NCBI RefSeq assembly: GCF_014076845.1
Contig: NZ_JACGUT010000048.1
Location: forward strand, 31,861 to 95,860
DNA length: 64,000 bases
Reading direction: 5' to 3'
Source of the DNA: Colwellia sp. MB3u-41
GTDB lineage: Bacteria; Pseudomonadota; Gammaproteobacteria; Enterobacterales; Alteromonadaceae
Numbering within the stretch: position 1 is the stretch's first letter; each line of letters starts with the position of its first letter. The position numbers were made by a program, and so were the translations under genes. The notes under the pieces were generated by a model, which saw only the letters and a program-made list of their open reading frames with translations, did not search any database and had not been told where the DNA came from. Below, in pieces: positions 19,607 through 27,906 of the stretch.

Positions 19607-20623
19607 TTACATGCGACGCCGGAACGCTACTCCAGCTAAACCAAACAGAAAGATTACGAGTGTTAAAGGTTCGGGGACGACTGTTTGGGCATACCCTTGC
19701 GGCACCAAATACTCAAAACGCGAGCCGTCAGACAAATCCTCTACAATCAGCGTACCGATTGTGGCGAGTGCATAGGTACCTAAGTTCATGGAACCAAGCA
19801 GGAAGTCACTGGTTTCGCCTGGCTCTATCACTAATTCCGAAATTTCTAGAAACAGATTGTCAACAGGCAGATCGTACATGAAATCTTCGAGCGTAAAATT
19901 GGCGAGTGACAAGTCAGTGTAGATCTTGAAGTCGGTCATTAGGTACCGTAAGTTGAGCGAGGCGTCGGTGTTAAACAGTCGAAGGTGGGATTGTGTCAAA
20001 TCTGAAAAGTCGAAAGCCTCGTCGTTGGTAAAGCCAGTCACTCTTTTTTTAAATTTCTTAGTCTTCGCTCGCTCTTTGGCACTATTATCCGTACCAAGCT
20101 CCAATGTCTCGGATTCAATGACCTTCCCATCTTTTGTGAATTCGACTTTGGTTACAATGTTAGACGCCAGCGGAAGGCCCACTGGGTTACCCTGAATCTT
20201 TACGTTAAAGTTATCAATTGATCTAGTATTTGCCGGTGCCGCAAAATTCAAGGTGTTGCTATCCACACCAGACACTCCGTCGAACCTGTCAGACGGATTG
20301 TTGGTTCGTGTATCTGAAGCGCCGCCGACATCTGTAACTTTATCAAAGAAACTCACATGCATGTCGTTGACACCAAAACTACTAGATGGCATTTGTATAT
20401 GCATAGTTTTGATTAAACTGGCGGAAACGTTGAAGGATGTAACGGCAAGACCAAGCAAGAACGTGAGACTAATGAACCAATTACTAAACAATGGTTTTAT
20501 GGGGGCAGCTCCTAGTGTAAATATCGTTGTCATTAAGTTGTTTTCTTTTTCCTTGCGAAGCAAGTTAAGTAAAGTGTCCATCAACGTTACTCTGAATATC
20601 TTTTTCTCTTCTAGGTTTGACAT
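19607..20623 (-). CDS. PEP-CTERM anchor protein, secreted
   Basis: A 338-residue protein. The C-terminus has the PEP-CTERM sorting signal: VPEP, a hydrophobic helix LTLVIFLFGLAGVAF, then RRRM. Such proteins are normally recognised by an exosortase in the inner membrane. A signal-like helix (FISLTFLLGLAVTSF) begins unusually late, around residue 49; the ribosome site AAGGA before ATG 20623 supports the long form, but the ATG at residue 31 is an alternative. The middle is beta-rich with no domain I recognise. No exosortase is in the window. Base composition looks richer in G+C than neighbouring genes (by eye, not computed). It lies inside the segment flanked by pntB tail repeats, so transfer is likely. 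Confidence 0.85.
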   Translation of the reverse strand: MSNLEEKKIFRVTLMDTLLNLLRKEKENNLMTTIFTLGAAPIKPLFSNWFISLTFLLGLAVTSFNVSASLIKTMHIQMPSSSFGVNDMHVSFFDKVTDVGGASDTRTNNPSDRFDGVSGVDSNTLNFAAPANTRSIDNFNVKIQGNPVGLPLASNIVTKVEFTKDGKVIESETLELGTDNSAKERAKTKKFKKRVTGFTNDEAFDFSDLTQSHLRLFNTDASLNLRYLMTDFKIYTDLSLANFTLEDFMYDLPVDNLFLEISELVIEPGETSDFLLGSMNLGTYALATIGTLIVEDLSDGSRFEYLVPQGYAQTVVPEPLTLVIFLFGLAGVAFRRRM

Positions 20624-21075
20624 AAAATATTCCTTTATAGTTTTATAATGAGTTTAATATCAGTATGACTCCTGCTCAAATATCCGCTCTGACAAATATC
20701 AGTTCTGACAATAAAAGTACCCAAGTTGCCAACATGTTTTCAGGAAAGAACTACCCACAATTTCTGTGGTTACTTGGAGTAACTCTTAATCGTGCAATGA
20801 ATTTTTTAAGTCAATCGCTATTGCTTAGCTAAATTTTTTATTATCCAATCTGCCAACGGTATAAATAAAAAAGCATCAAACTTAAAGAGTAGATAGCTTT
20901 GGAACGTCCACTAAACTGAGGGTTATAAAGTTAGCTGTCGATCTGCCTAGGTCAACTAAGGGCGTACAGTCGACCTCGCCCAAGACAAACAATTACAATA
21001 TTTTTATTTCGCTTTGCGCACAAAGTGATCATTTTTATTAGTGGCAAACCTAATGTTATTAAGTGGTAACAGTAA

Positions 21076-21104
21076 ATGTTATTTGGTGATGCAAAAGACT
21101 CTGT
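21076..21104 (+). repeat. 29-bp direct repeat, right copy
   Basis: Matches 18663-18691 at 28 of 29 bases; marks the right boundary of the 2.4-kb segment with the PEP-CTERM gene. Confidence 0.85.
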
Positions 21105-21129
21105 TGAAAAAACATTTAAAGCGCTGTAA
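21076..21129 (+). pseudogene. pntB: Displaced 3' end of pntB (17 codons plus stop)
   Basis: Reads [17 protein letters not shown] then TAA in one frame. The first ten residues equal residues [10 protein letters not shown] of the intact pntB at 18663, and the tail ending K-A-L resembles the usual PntB C-terminus. Immediately upstream the frame is broken by TAA (21073-21075), so this is not an expressed gene body. It is followed by its own strong terminator, as expected of an original gene end. It is interpreted as the native pntB end pushed away by an insertion, or as the remains of a second copy. Confidence 0.75.
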
Positions 21130-21149
21130 TTAACTTTACATTGAGTAAC

Positions 21150-21181
21150 AAAAAACCAGTGATCGTTCACTGGTTTTTTTT
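21150..21181 (+). terminator. Strong terminator after the displaced pntB tail
   Basis: AAAAAACCAGTGA (21150-21162) pairs with TCACTGGTTTTTT (21167-21179), four-base loop, then more T. A 13-bp perfect stem with no intact gene before it other than the pntB remnant. Confidence 0.9.
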
Positions 21182-21265
21182 GCTTAGCACTAATAGAGTC
21201 TAACGCTACTATTACTTTGTTTGTTATGATAATTAACAACAATATGAAACGATGAGAAAGATACT

Positions 21266-22669
21266 TTGATAGAACAATGGTTAGGAACAATCAACGGTTA
21301 TTTATGGGGAAGTATCCTTATCTATTTACTGACTGGTTGCGGTATTTGGTTTACTTGGCGATTAAAATGCCTACAAATAACTCATTTTACACATATGTTC
21401 ACGTTACTTAGGCTTAGTCGCAAAACTGACAGCCATGGTATCTCTTCTTTTCAAGCCCTATGTACATCCCTTGCTGCTCGTGTGGGTACAGGAAACTTAA
21501 TGGGGGTTGCGGTTGCTATAACCTTAGGTGGCGCTGGCGCTGTTTTTTGGATGTGGCTTATTGCTTTAGTAGGCATGGCAACTGCTTTTGCAGAAAGTGC
21601 ACTCGGGCAGCTTTATAAAGAGAAAGATAGTAATGGAAATTTCCGTGGTGGTCCTGCTTATTACATGAGTAAAGGGCTAAAAAATAAAAAGCTTGCCGTG
21701 ACTTTCTCTCTGTGTTTATTTTTTGGTTATGGGTTTGTTTTTAGTTCAGTGCAAGCACATTCAATTACCAGTGCCTTTGATGGTTCATTTGGTATCAATC
21801 CGTTATTTACCGGTATTGCTATTACGATAGCGACCGCTTTTATTGTTTTTGGCGGTTTGAAAAATATCGCACGTTTTGCGGAAATAACCGTACCTTTTAT
21901 GGGGCTTGCTTATTTATTGGTGTGTCTAGCGGTAATATTTTTAAATATTGAAAAAATTCCTGCCATTATCAGTGACATAATTGCTTCTGCTTTTGGCTTA
22001 AAAGAAGCAGGAAGTGGCTTGGTGGGCGCAGCCATTGTGCAAGGGATAAAACGTGGGCTCTATTCTAATGAAGCAGGGATGGGGAGTTCACCTAATGCCG
22101 CCGCCGCCGCAGTTCCTTATCCTCCACACCCTGTTTCACAAGGTTATATACAAATGCTTGCTGTGTTTTTTGACACGATTGTTATTTGCTCTTGTACCGC
22201 TTTTCTTATTTTATTGTTTAAAGAAACTGGCAGTGATGCACAAGGAATACAATTAACTCAGCAAGCGTTAGCTTATCAAGTGGGCGCATGGGGTAGTGAC
22301 TTCATAACTATTGCTATTTTACTGTTTGGTTTTACTTCAATTGTTGCCAACTTTGCCTATGCTGAAAATAACTTGAAGTATTTAAAGATGGATAATCCGT
22401 TAGGGCATTGGTTTTTACGCTGTGGATTTTTGGCGATGTTGATTTTTGGTTCGGTAGCGAGTTTACCACAAGTTATTGCTTTAGCAGATTTATCAACAGG
22501 GCTTATGACAGTTGTTAATGTCACGGCTTTATTACTCTTGTCAAAAGTTGTGGTGAGTATTACTCAAGACTATCACCAGCAACATAACCAAGGAAAATTG
22601 CCAAGTTATAAGCCAAGTGAAAGTGAGCATAGTCGATTTAATTTAACGAAAGGTATTTGGCAAAAATAG
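21266..22669 (+). CDS. Alanine or glycine:cation symporter (AGCS family)
   Basis: A 467-residue sodium-coupled amino-acid carrier of the inner membrane with about ten hydrophobic segments. Family features are the start IEQWLGTINGYLWGSILIYLL, the GTGNLMGVAVAITLGGAGAVFWMW region and GLYSNEAGMGSSPNAAAAA. The start is TTG at 21266, chosen because the protein begins at the family's usual point and GAGAAAG lies six bases upstream. A five-codon reading frame ATGAGAAAGATACTTTGA (21252-21269) contains this TTG, so initiation there may be affected. The substrate is probably L-alanine or glycine, by family. Confidence 0.93.
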   Translation: MIEQWLGTINGYLWGSILIYLLTGCGIWFTWRLKCLQITHFTHMFTLLRLSRKTDSHGISSFQALCTSLAARVGTGNLMGVAVAITLGGAGAVFWMWLIALVGMATAFAESALGQLYKEKDSNGNFRGGPAYYMSKGLKNKKLAVTFSLCLFFGYGFVFSSVQAHSITSAFDGSFGINPLFTGIAITIATAFIVFGGLKNIARFAEITVPFMGLAYLLVCLAVIFLNIEKIPAIISDIIASAFGLKEAGSGLVGAAIVQGIKRGLYSNEAGMGSSPNAAAAAVPYPPHPVSQGYIQMLAVFFDTIVICSCTAFLILLFKETGSDAQGIQLTQQALAYQVGAWGSDFITIAILLFGFTSIVANFAYAENNLKYLKMDNPLGHWFLRCGFLAMLIFGSVASLPQVIALADLSTGLMTVVNVTALLLLSKVVVSITQDYHQQHNQGKLPSYKPSESEHSRFNLTKGIWQK

Positions 22670-22747
22670 TCTGATGAATAATCTTTAATCTATGCTAGAA
22701 TGCGCGCCTTAATTTTTGGTTTCGTTTTTTTTGATAAGTGGTGATAT

Positions 22748-24067
22748 ATGAGTGTTGATGCAATAGGGTTGTCGGCTGAACTATTAAAGGCAGTTAAAGC
22801 CTGTGGTTATAAAACGTTGACGCCTGTTCAGCAGCAAGCTATACCGCTTATTCGTTCGGGTGTTGACCTGTTAGCGAGTGCGCAAACAGGTACCGGTAAA
22901 ACCGCGGCTTTTAGCTTACCTATACTAGAAGCTTTAGCTAAGATCCCGAGTGATAATAATTCATCAAAAACCATTCGTGCACTTATTTTAACACCAACGC
23001 GAGAGCTTGCTCAGCAAGTCGCTCGTAATATCGAAAGCTACAGCGAATTTTTACCGCTAAGCTGCGGTGCCGTTTATGGTGGTGTAAATATGCCTCCACA
23101 AACTAAAATGTTAAAGCAAGGTGTTGATGTACTTGTTGCTACACCCGGTCGTTTACTTGAACACTTAGTGGCGAGAAATGTTGATTTATCACAAGTTAAA
23201 TTTCTTGTTTTAGATGAAGCTGACCGTATGTTAGATATGGGCTTTTTAAATGATATTCAGCAACTCATTAGTGTTATTAAGCAAAAACATCAAACGCTAA
23301 TGTTTTCAGCCACTTTTTCAAATAAAGTTAAAACACTGGCTAAACAAGTTTTACATACACCAAAAACGTTGGAAGTATCTCGCCAAAACTCAACGTCAGG
23401 TAAAGTTAAACAATCTGTTTATTGGGTTTCAGAAACGCGTAAATGCGAATTACTCTCTGAATTGATTGGTGTGAATAACTGGAAGCAAGTGCTTGTTTTT
23501 GCTGGTACTAAAGAAAGTGCCAATATACTCGCTAAAGAACTAAAGCTTGATGGTATCAAATCAGCATTGTGTCATGGTGATAAAACTCAAGGCGCAAGAA
23601 ACAAAGCCTTAGAACAGTTTACGGAAGGAAAAGTACGTGTTTTAGTTGCTACAGATGTGGCTGCACGTGGTTTAGATATTCCAGACTTACCGTACGTTGT
23701 TAACTTTCATCTACCTTACCTTGCAGAAGATTACGTCCATCGTATTGGTCGTACGGGCAGAGCAGGGAAGTCAGGGACGGCAATTTCGTTAGTTAGCCCT
23801 AAAGATGAGCAGTTTTTAGAAAATATCGAAGCGTTAATTGGCCGTACTTTTGAGCGTACTATTGTTCCAGGTTATGAACTAGAACGTCCATTACCCGCTC
23901 AATATGCTGAGAAAGAAGATAAGCCATTAAAGAAAAGCCGCTATAAAGCGACTCAAGAGAAAAACCAATTAATTGCGCGTAAAAAAGAAGAAAGTAAACC
24001 TTCATCTATACGACGTGCAAAAGTGGCAAAAAAAGCCAAACCAGCACCTACGGGCAAACGTAGATAA
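22748..24067 (+). CDS. rhlE: DEAD-box ATP-dependent RNA helicase, RhlE type
   Basis: A 439-residue helicase with all the motifs in order: Q motif (GYKTLTPVQQQAIP), motif I AQTGTGKT, PTRELAQQ, TPGR, DEAD (LDEADRMLDMGF), SAT, ARGLDIP and HRIGRTGRAG. A basic tail of about 60 residues, rich in K and R, follows and likely binds RNA. Length and the start (IGLSAELLKAVKACGY) fit RhlE rather than SrmB or DeaD. A TAGAAT -10-like box lies at 22696-22701. A Zn-binding hypothetical follows after 21 bp, perhaps co-transcribed. Confidence 0.93.
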   Translation: MSVDAIGLSAELLKAVKACGYKTLTPVQQQAIPLIRSGVDLLASAQTGTGKTAAFSLPILEALAKIPSDNNSSKTIRALILTPTRELAQQVARNIESYSEFLPLSCGAVYGGVNMPPQTKMLKQGVDVLVATPGRLLEHLVARNVDLSQVKFLVLDEADRMLDMGFLNDIQQLISVIKQKHQTLMFSATFSNKVKTLAKQVLHTPKTLEVSRQNSTSGKVKQSVYWVSETRKCELLSELIGVNNWKQVLVFAGTKESANILAKELKLDGIKSALCHGDKTQGARNKALEQFTEGKVRVLVATDVAARGLDIPDLPYVVNFHLPYLAEDYVHRIGRTGRAGKSGTAISLVSPKDEQFLENIEALIGRTFERTIVPGYELERPLPAQYAEKEDKPLKKSRYKATQEKNQLIARKKEESKPSSIRRAKVAKKAKPAPTGKRR

Positions 24068-24088
24068 TTCATTAGTTAAGTAGTACTT

Positions 24089-24742
24089 ATGGCATATACC
24101 TTAGTTGACATACCTTTTGAGCAACGCCATGAGTGCTGGTTTTGTGGTGAGCCATCAGAATTAACTTTTGGCTTCCCACATCAATACTTTCTCGTCTTTG
24201 ACTGCTCTCATCCTCCTTTATCGGTACCTAGCTGCCGTGAATGCACTTCTTTAGCAAGAAAGGCAAAGCAACATTCTATTTGGGCTGTTGGTAATAATGT
24301 GAAACGCTTTTTAGCGCAAACTTATCAAAAAGATTTAGCGATTGGCAGCAACTGGACTAAAGAAGAGCTAGCCGATAGTGAGTTTGAAACGGGCAACTTT
24401 GTTGGTTTTCAAAAAAGTGCTTGGATGATGTATGAAATTGCCAAACAACGCTTGAATTACCAAGGGTGGATATTGTCACTTGAAGGGGTTGAATTAAATG
24501 TCGATTACATTGGCACTGAGTTTATCTTTGACGGTGTCACTTATCCAAGTGTTGATATTGCGATTGAACACTTTATTGAGACCTATGATTTATCGGCAGA
24601 AATTTTTAAAGCCGCACTCTCAGTTGTCGGTATGCATAAATTTAGCAAGGCGGTAAAGTTTTGCCGCTTACTTATTGGTAGAACGCCAGAACAACAGAAG
24701 CTGGCGTTACGCTATTTTAAAGAAGATGAGAAGTTGGGCTAA
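24089..24742 (+). CDS. Hypothetical protein with two CxxC pairs
   Basis: A 217-residue soluble protein with no signal peptide or membrane helix. The N-terminal region has C16-W-F-C19 and C49-R-E-C52, which together make a likely zinc-binding knuckle, with HxxPPLSVPS between them. The remainder is helical and has no motif I know. It follows rhlE by 21 bp on the same strand with a weak ribosome site, so it may be translated from the helicase transcript. An RNA- or DNA-related role is a guess from position only. Confidence 0.8.
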   Translation: MAYTLVDIPFEQRHECWFCGEPSELTFGFPHQYFLVFDCSHPPLSVPSCRECTSLARKAKQHSIWAVGNNVKRFLAQTYQKDLAIGSNWTKEELADSEFETGNFVGFQKSAWMMYEIAKQRLNYQGWILSLEGVELNVDYIGTEFIFDGVTYPSVDIAIEHFIETYDLSAEIFKAALSVVGMHKFSKAVKFCRLLIGRTPEQQKLALRYFKEDEKLG

Positions 24743-24764
24743 TTTTTCTTTTAACTTATTGCTT

Positions 24765-25655
24765 CTAAACTAAACTGAGTTTATGGTCTTTAAATATCTT
24801 TCTTTGGTAAAGGGCTTTGTCGGCACGTTTAAAGAAGCTTGTTTGTGTATCCATTGTGTTCATAAATGTGTGTCCTAAACTACAGCTCACCTGATAGTTT
24901 GATAATAAAGAATCCCGATTCATTGCGCTATATATCCGCTGTTCAATAGCCATTAACGAAACAAGCGTGGCATCTTCAACAATAATTGAAAATTCATCGC
25001 CACCAAAACGAAATAAACTATCTGAGTCACGAACACTTTCTTTAAGCGCTAAAGAAAACTGTATTAAGACTTCGTCACCAATATTATGGCCATAAGTGTC
25101 GTTAATCAATTTAAATTTATCAAGATCACAGACAATTAAACCCACTTTACTGTGTTGGCGGTTCGCATGGTGCATGGCACGTCTTAACTGTTCATCAAAA
25201 CACCGGCGGTTATTTAACGAGGTTAACCCATCTTGCATCGCTAACTGCAGTGCCTCTTGATAGCGTAAGGCATTATTTAACGGATGAATTAAATACTGAT
25301 GTAATTGGTTAAGTATTTTAAAATTGGTAATACTTATCGGCGAATTAATCGCATAAGTTAACGTGCCAACGAAATTTTTGTTCAATTTCAATTCAAATAC
25401 ACGCTCATTTTTACCTTGCCTACTTCCTCTTATTGATGCATTAATGTCACCTTTTTTAAAATATAATCCTGAAAAGTTGACATACTTAGCTACTTCCACC
25501 GCAAAAATATTGAGTAAGCGATCAAGCTCTAATGAGGTTTGGAGTTGTTCCATCAACGCTAGCTTTCTATTAGAATTGTCATGGTCAGGACTATCGAACA
25601 CTTTAAAAGCGTTAAATTTAAAATTCTGATTATCTACTAAATTTAATGTCTGCAT
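24765..25655 (-). CDS. Diguanylate cyclase, GAF-like plus GGDEF
   Basis: A 296-residue enzyme that should make cyclic di-GMP. The N-terminal 110 residues resemble a GAF sensor domain; the C-terminal GGDEF domain begins near QDGLTSLNNRRCFDEQL. The active-site motif is intact (FRFGGDEFSI) and the inhibitory I-site RxxD (RDSD) stands five residues before GGDEF, so feedback inhibition is expected. No membrane segment or signal is visible, so it is cytoplasmic. AGGTGA lies before the ATG at 25655. It converges with the CxxC gene. A c-di-GMP riboswitch lies about 4 kb away at 29679-29775. Confidence 0.94.
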   Translation of the reverse strand: MQTLNLVDNQNFKFNAFKVFDSPDHDNSNRKLALMEQLQTSLELDRLLNIFAVEVAKYVNFSGLYFKKGDINASIRGSRQGKNERVFELKLNKNFVGTLTYAINSPISITNFKILNQLHQYLIHPLNNALRYQEALQLAMQDGLTSLNNRRCFDEQLRRAMHHANRQHSKVGLIVCDLDKFKLINDTYGHNIGDEVLIQFSLALKESVRDSDSLFRFGGDEFSIIVEDATLVSLMAIEQRIYSAMNRDSLLSNYQVSCSLGHTFMNTMDTQTSFFKRADKALYQRKIFKDHKLSLV

Positions 25656-25907
25656 ATCGTCACCTGATTAATTTATCAATCAGGGTTAAGCAATTTTTAT
25701 ACCTAAAGTTTATTTTATTTGTTTTTTTTTTAGTGTATTGATATTAAATGAATTTATATTAAGAAAATCTGTATCGATTTTTTGACAAATGATTACTGGC
25801 AATGAGTTGCCGCTGTCAAACTACTGATAATTGTTTTAGACTTAAAGATTAATGATATATTTCTTATAAACTTATTATCGATGTGCATTATAAAATAAGG
25901 ATTTTTT

Positions 25908-27875
25908 GTGACAGGTCATTTTGAACTCTTAGCTATTCTCTCAAGTGCTGTACTTATCGTTTGGCTATTTCGTCGTTTACATTTACCAGCCATTTTAGCC
26001 TACTTAGTCGCAGGTATGCTGGTTGGTGATCATGGCTTATCGTTGGTGCAGGACCAAGTTGACTACGATCACTTCGCTGAGTTGGGTATTGTCTTTTTAC
26101 TTTTTACCCTAGGTTTAGAATTCTCATTACCTAAATTAATTGCAATGCGTCATTTAGTCTTAGCGGTTGGCAGTTTACAAGTGGGTATATCGTTAGTTTT
26201 TTTTATGGGCATTGCTTTATTCTTCGGTCAGTCATTTGCGAGTTCCTTTGTGATAGGTGGAATAATTGCACTTTCTTCTACGGCTATTGTTATTCGACAA
26301 TTGAGTGAGACAGGAGCAATGAAACGAAAGTCGGGTCAGCTGTCTGTGGCTATTTTGCTTTTTCAGGATGTTGCCGTTGTACCCTTATTAATTATTATTC
26401 CTATGCTTGCTCAAGAATCAGATACTTCGATGGCTGTAGAGCTTCTGATTGCTTTAGTAAAAGGTATATTTGTTGTCACTTTATTAATGTTTGCGGGTAA
26501 GTGGCTTTTACCACGCTTATTTAATTTAGTTGCACAAGTAAGGACAGATGAGTTGTTTGTTTTAACAACGTTGCTGGTAACCTTAGTCGCTTCTTCATTA
26601 ACACAATGGTTTGGCTTATCAATGGCTTTAGGGGCTTTTCTTGCAGGGATGATGCTGGGGGAAAGCAAATATAAATATCAGCTTGAAGCTGATATTCGTC
26701 CCTATCGAGATATTTTACTTGGGCTGTTTTTTGTTACCGTCGGCATGAAGCTTGATATTGTTATTGTCTACACTTCACCCTTTATCATTCTCAGTGTTAT
26801 GGTGAGTTTTATGGTAGTGAAAATACTTATTATTGCCTTTCTAGCACAACGAGCGGGAGAAGCGTCTAAAGATGCATGGGCGGCAGGTTTTATGCTAGCA
26901 CAGATGGGGGAATTTGGTTTTGTGCTTATTGCCCTAGCCAATCAGGTTAAATTATTACCCGTTGAAACCGCTTCTATTTTATTAGGTGCAGGGGTTTTGA
27001 GTATGGCGATAACACCTTATATGATTAACAATGCCCGCCGTTGGTCGTTGCTGCTCAGTAATGAAAAACCGATAGAGACCGATCATTTGACTGAACTGCC
27101 CGAGCAAACAGAATTAAGTGATCATGTGATTATTTGTGGTTTTGGCCGTATTGGTCAAACTGTGAGTCGGTTTTTAAAACAAGAATCTATCAAATTTGTT
27201 GCTATAGATATAGACCCCTTACGCACATCTAAAGCAAGGGAAGCCGGAGAGAATGTACTCTTTGGTTCATCAAGACAAACTGAATTGCTACAAGCGGCTC
27301 ATTTATCACAAGCTAAACTGGTCGTGATCGCTTTTGGCGAAGATAAGCAGTCGCTTGAGGTTATTCAAAAAGTTAGATCAATGTCACCTGATGTTCCAAT
27401 TCTCGTACGCACTCGAAATGACGACCAACTTCAAGCATTACAGGAAGCGGGGGCTAATCAAGTTGTTCCAGAGAGTTTAGAGGGGAGTCTTATGCTTGTA
27501 TCACAAGTATTATCGTTAACAGGCGTTCCTTTCTCTCGTATTATACGCCGCGTACAAAAAGAGCGTAAAGACCACTACAGCCATTTACATGGCTTTTTTC
27601 AAGGTGAGCACACAGACATGAGCCCTGAAGCAATGGACCGTATTGAATTTGCGAATGCCATAATACTGACCGAAAATTCTTTTGCTATTGGTCACTCAAT
27701 AGCATCACTGAATTTATCAACAAAAAGGGTCACAGTGGTGGCGCTTCGCCGTAATGATATTGAAACAGAGCAACCAGATGGAGCCACTATCCTTCAAGCA
27801 CAAGATACATTGATTGTTCGTGGTAAGCCTAGACGAGTAGAACGAGTTGAACGATTTTTGCAAGAAGGTGGCTAA
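25908..27875 (+). CDS. Kef-type K+/H+ antiporter (CPA2) with TrkA domains
   Basis: A 655-residue inner-membrane protein. An N-terminal Na_H_exchanger domain of about 12 helices (1-380) with GLEFSLPKL and ALSSTAIVIRQLSE is followed by a TrkA-N nucleotide-binding domain (about 400-520, VIICGFGRIGQTVSRFL) and a C-terminal TrkA-C domain ending in LIVRGKPRRVERVERF. The start is GTG at 25908 with AAGG upstream. Glutathione- or NAD-gated potassium efflux is the family function; KefB and KefC of E. coli have the same layout, but no ancillary KefF/KefG gene is adjacent. Confidence 0.93.
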   Translation: MTGHFELLAILSSAVLIVWLFRRLHLPAILAYLVAGMLVGDHGLSLVQDQVDYDHFAELGIVFLLFTLGLEFSLPKLIAMRHLVLAVGSLQVGISLVFFMGIALFFGQSFASSFVIGGIIALSSTAIVIRQLSETGAMKRKSGQLSVAILLFQDVAVVPLLIIIPMLAQESDTSMAVELLIALVKGIFVVTLLMFAGKWLLPRLFNLVAQVRTDELFVLTTLLVTLVASSLTQWFGLSMALGAFLAGMMLGESKYKYQLEADIRPYRDILLGLFFVTVGMKLDIVIVYTSPFIILSVMVSFMVVKILIIAFLAQRAGEASKDAWAAGFMLAQMGEFGFVLIALANQVKLLPVETASILLGAGVLSMAITPYMINNARRWSLLLSNEKPIETDHLTELPEQTELSDHVIICGFGRIGQTVSRFLKQESIKFVAIDIDPLRTSKAREAGENVLFGSSRQTELLQAAHLSQAKLVVIAFGEDKQSLEVIQKVRSMSPDVPILVRTRNDDQLQALQEAGANQVVPESLEGSLMLVSQVLSLTGVPFSRIIRRVQKERKDHYSHLHGFFQGEHTDMSPEAMDRIEFANAIILTENSFAIGHSIASLNLSTKRVTVVALRRNDIETEQPDGATILQAQDTLIVRGKPRRVERVERFLQEGG

Positions 27876-27906
27876 CGTGACTTTTAAGAAAATATAACGA
27901 ACACTT

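Larger units (their letters stand above)
20624..21265. other. Intergenic region with displaced pntB tail
   Basis: 640 bp holding the promoter side of the PEP-CTERM gene, the displaced pntB tail (21076-21129), its terminator (21150-21181) and the leader of the symporter gene. The stretch 20640-21060 shows no gene; the minus frame at 20952-21290 has no start signal or family resemblance. Confidence 0.55.

Noticed and set aside
19453..19881. 142-codon plus-strand frame
   Set aside because: Most of it is antisense to the PEP-CTERM gene; no ribosome site and no protein-like motif.
18663..21104. Insertion sequence or transposon
   Set aside because: No transposase, integrase or terminal inverted repeats; only the direct repeats of the pntB tail are seen.
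20952..21290. 112-codon minus-strand frame upstream of the symporter
   Set aside because: It covers the terminator and pntB tail on the opposite strand and has no recognisable features; likely chance.
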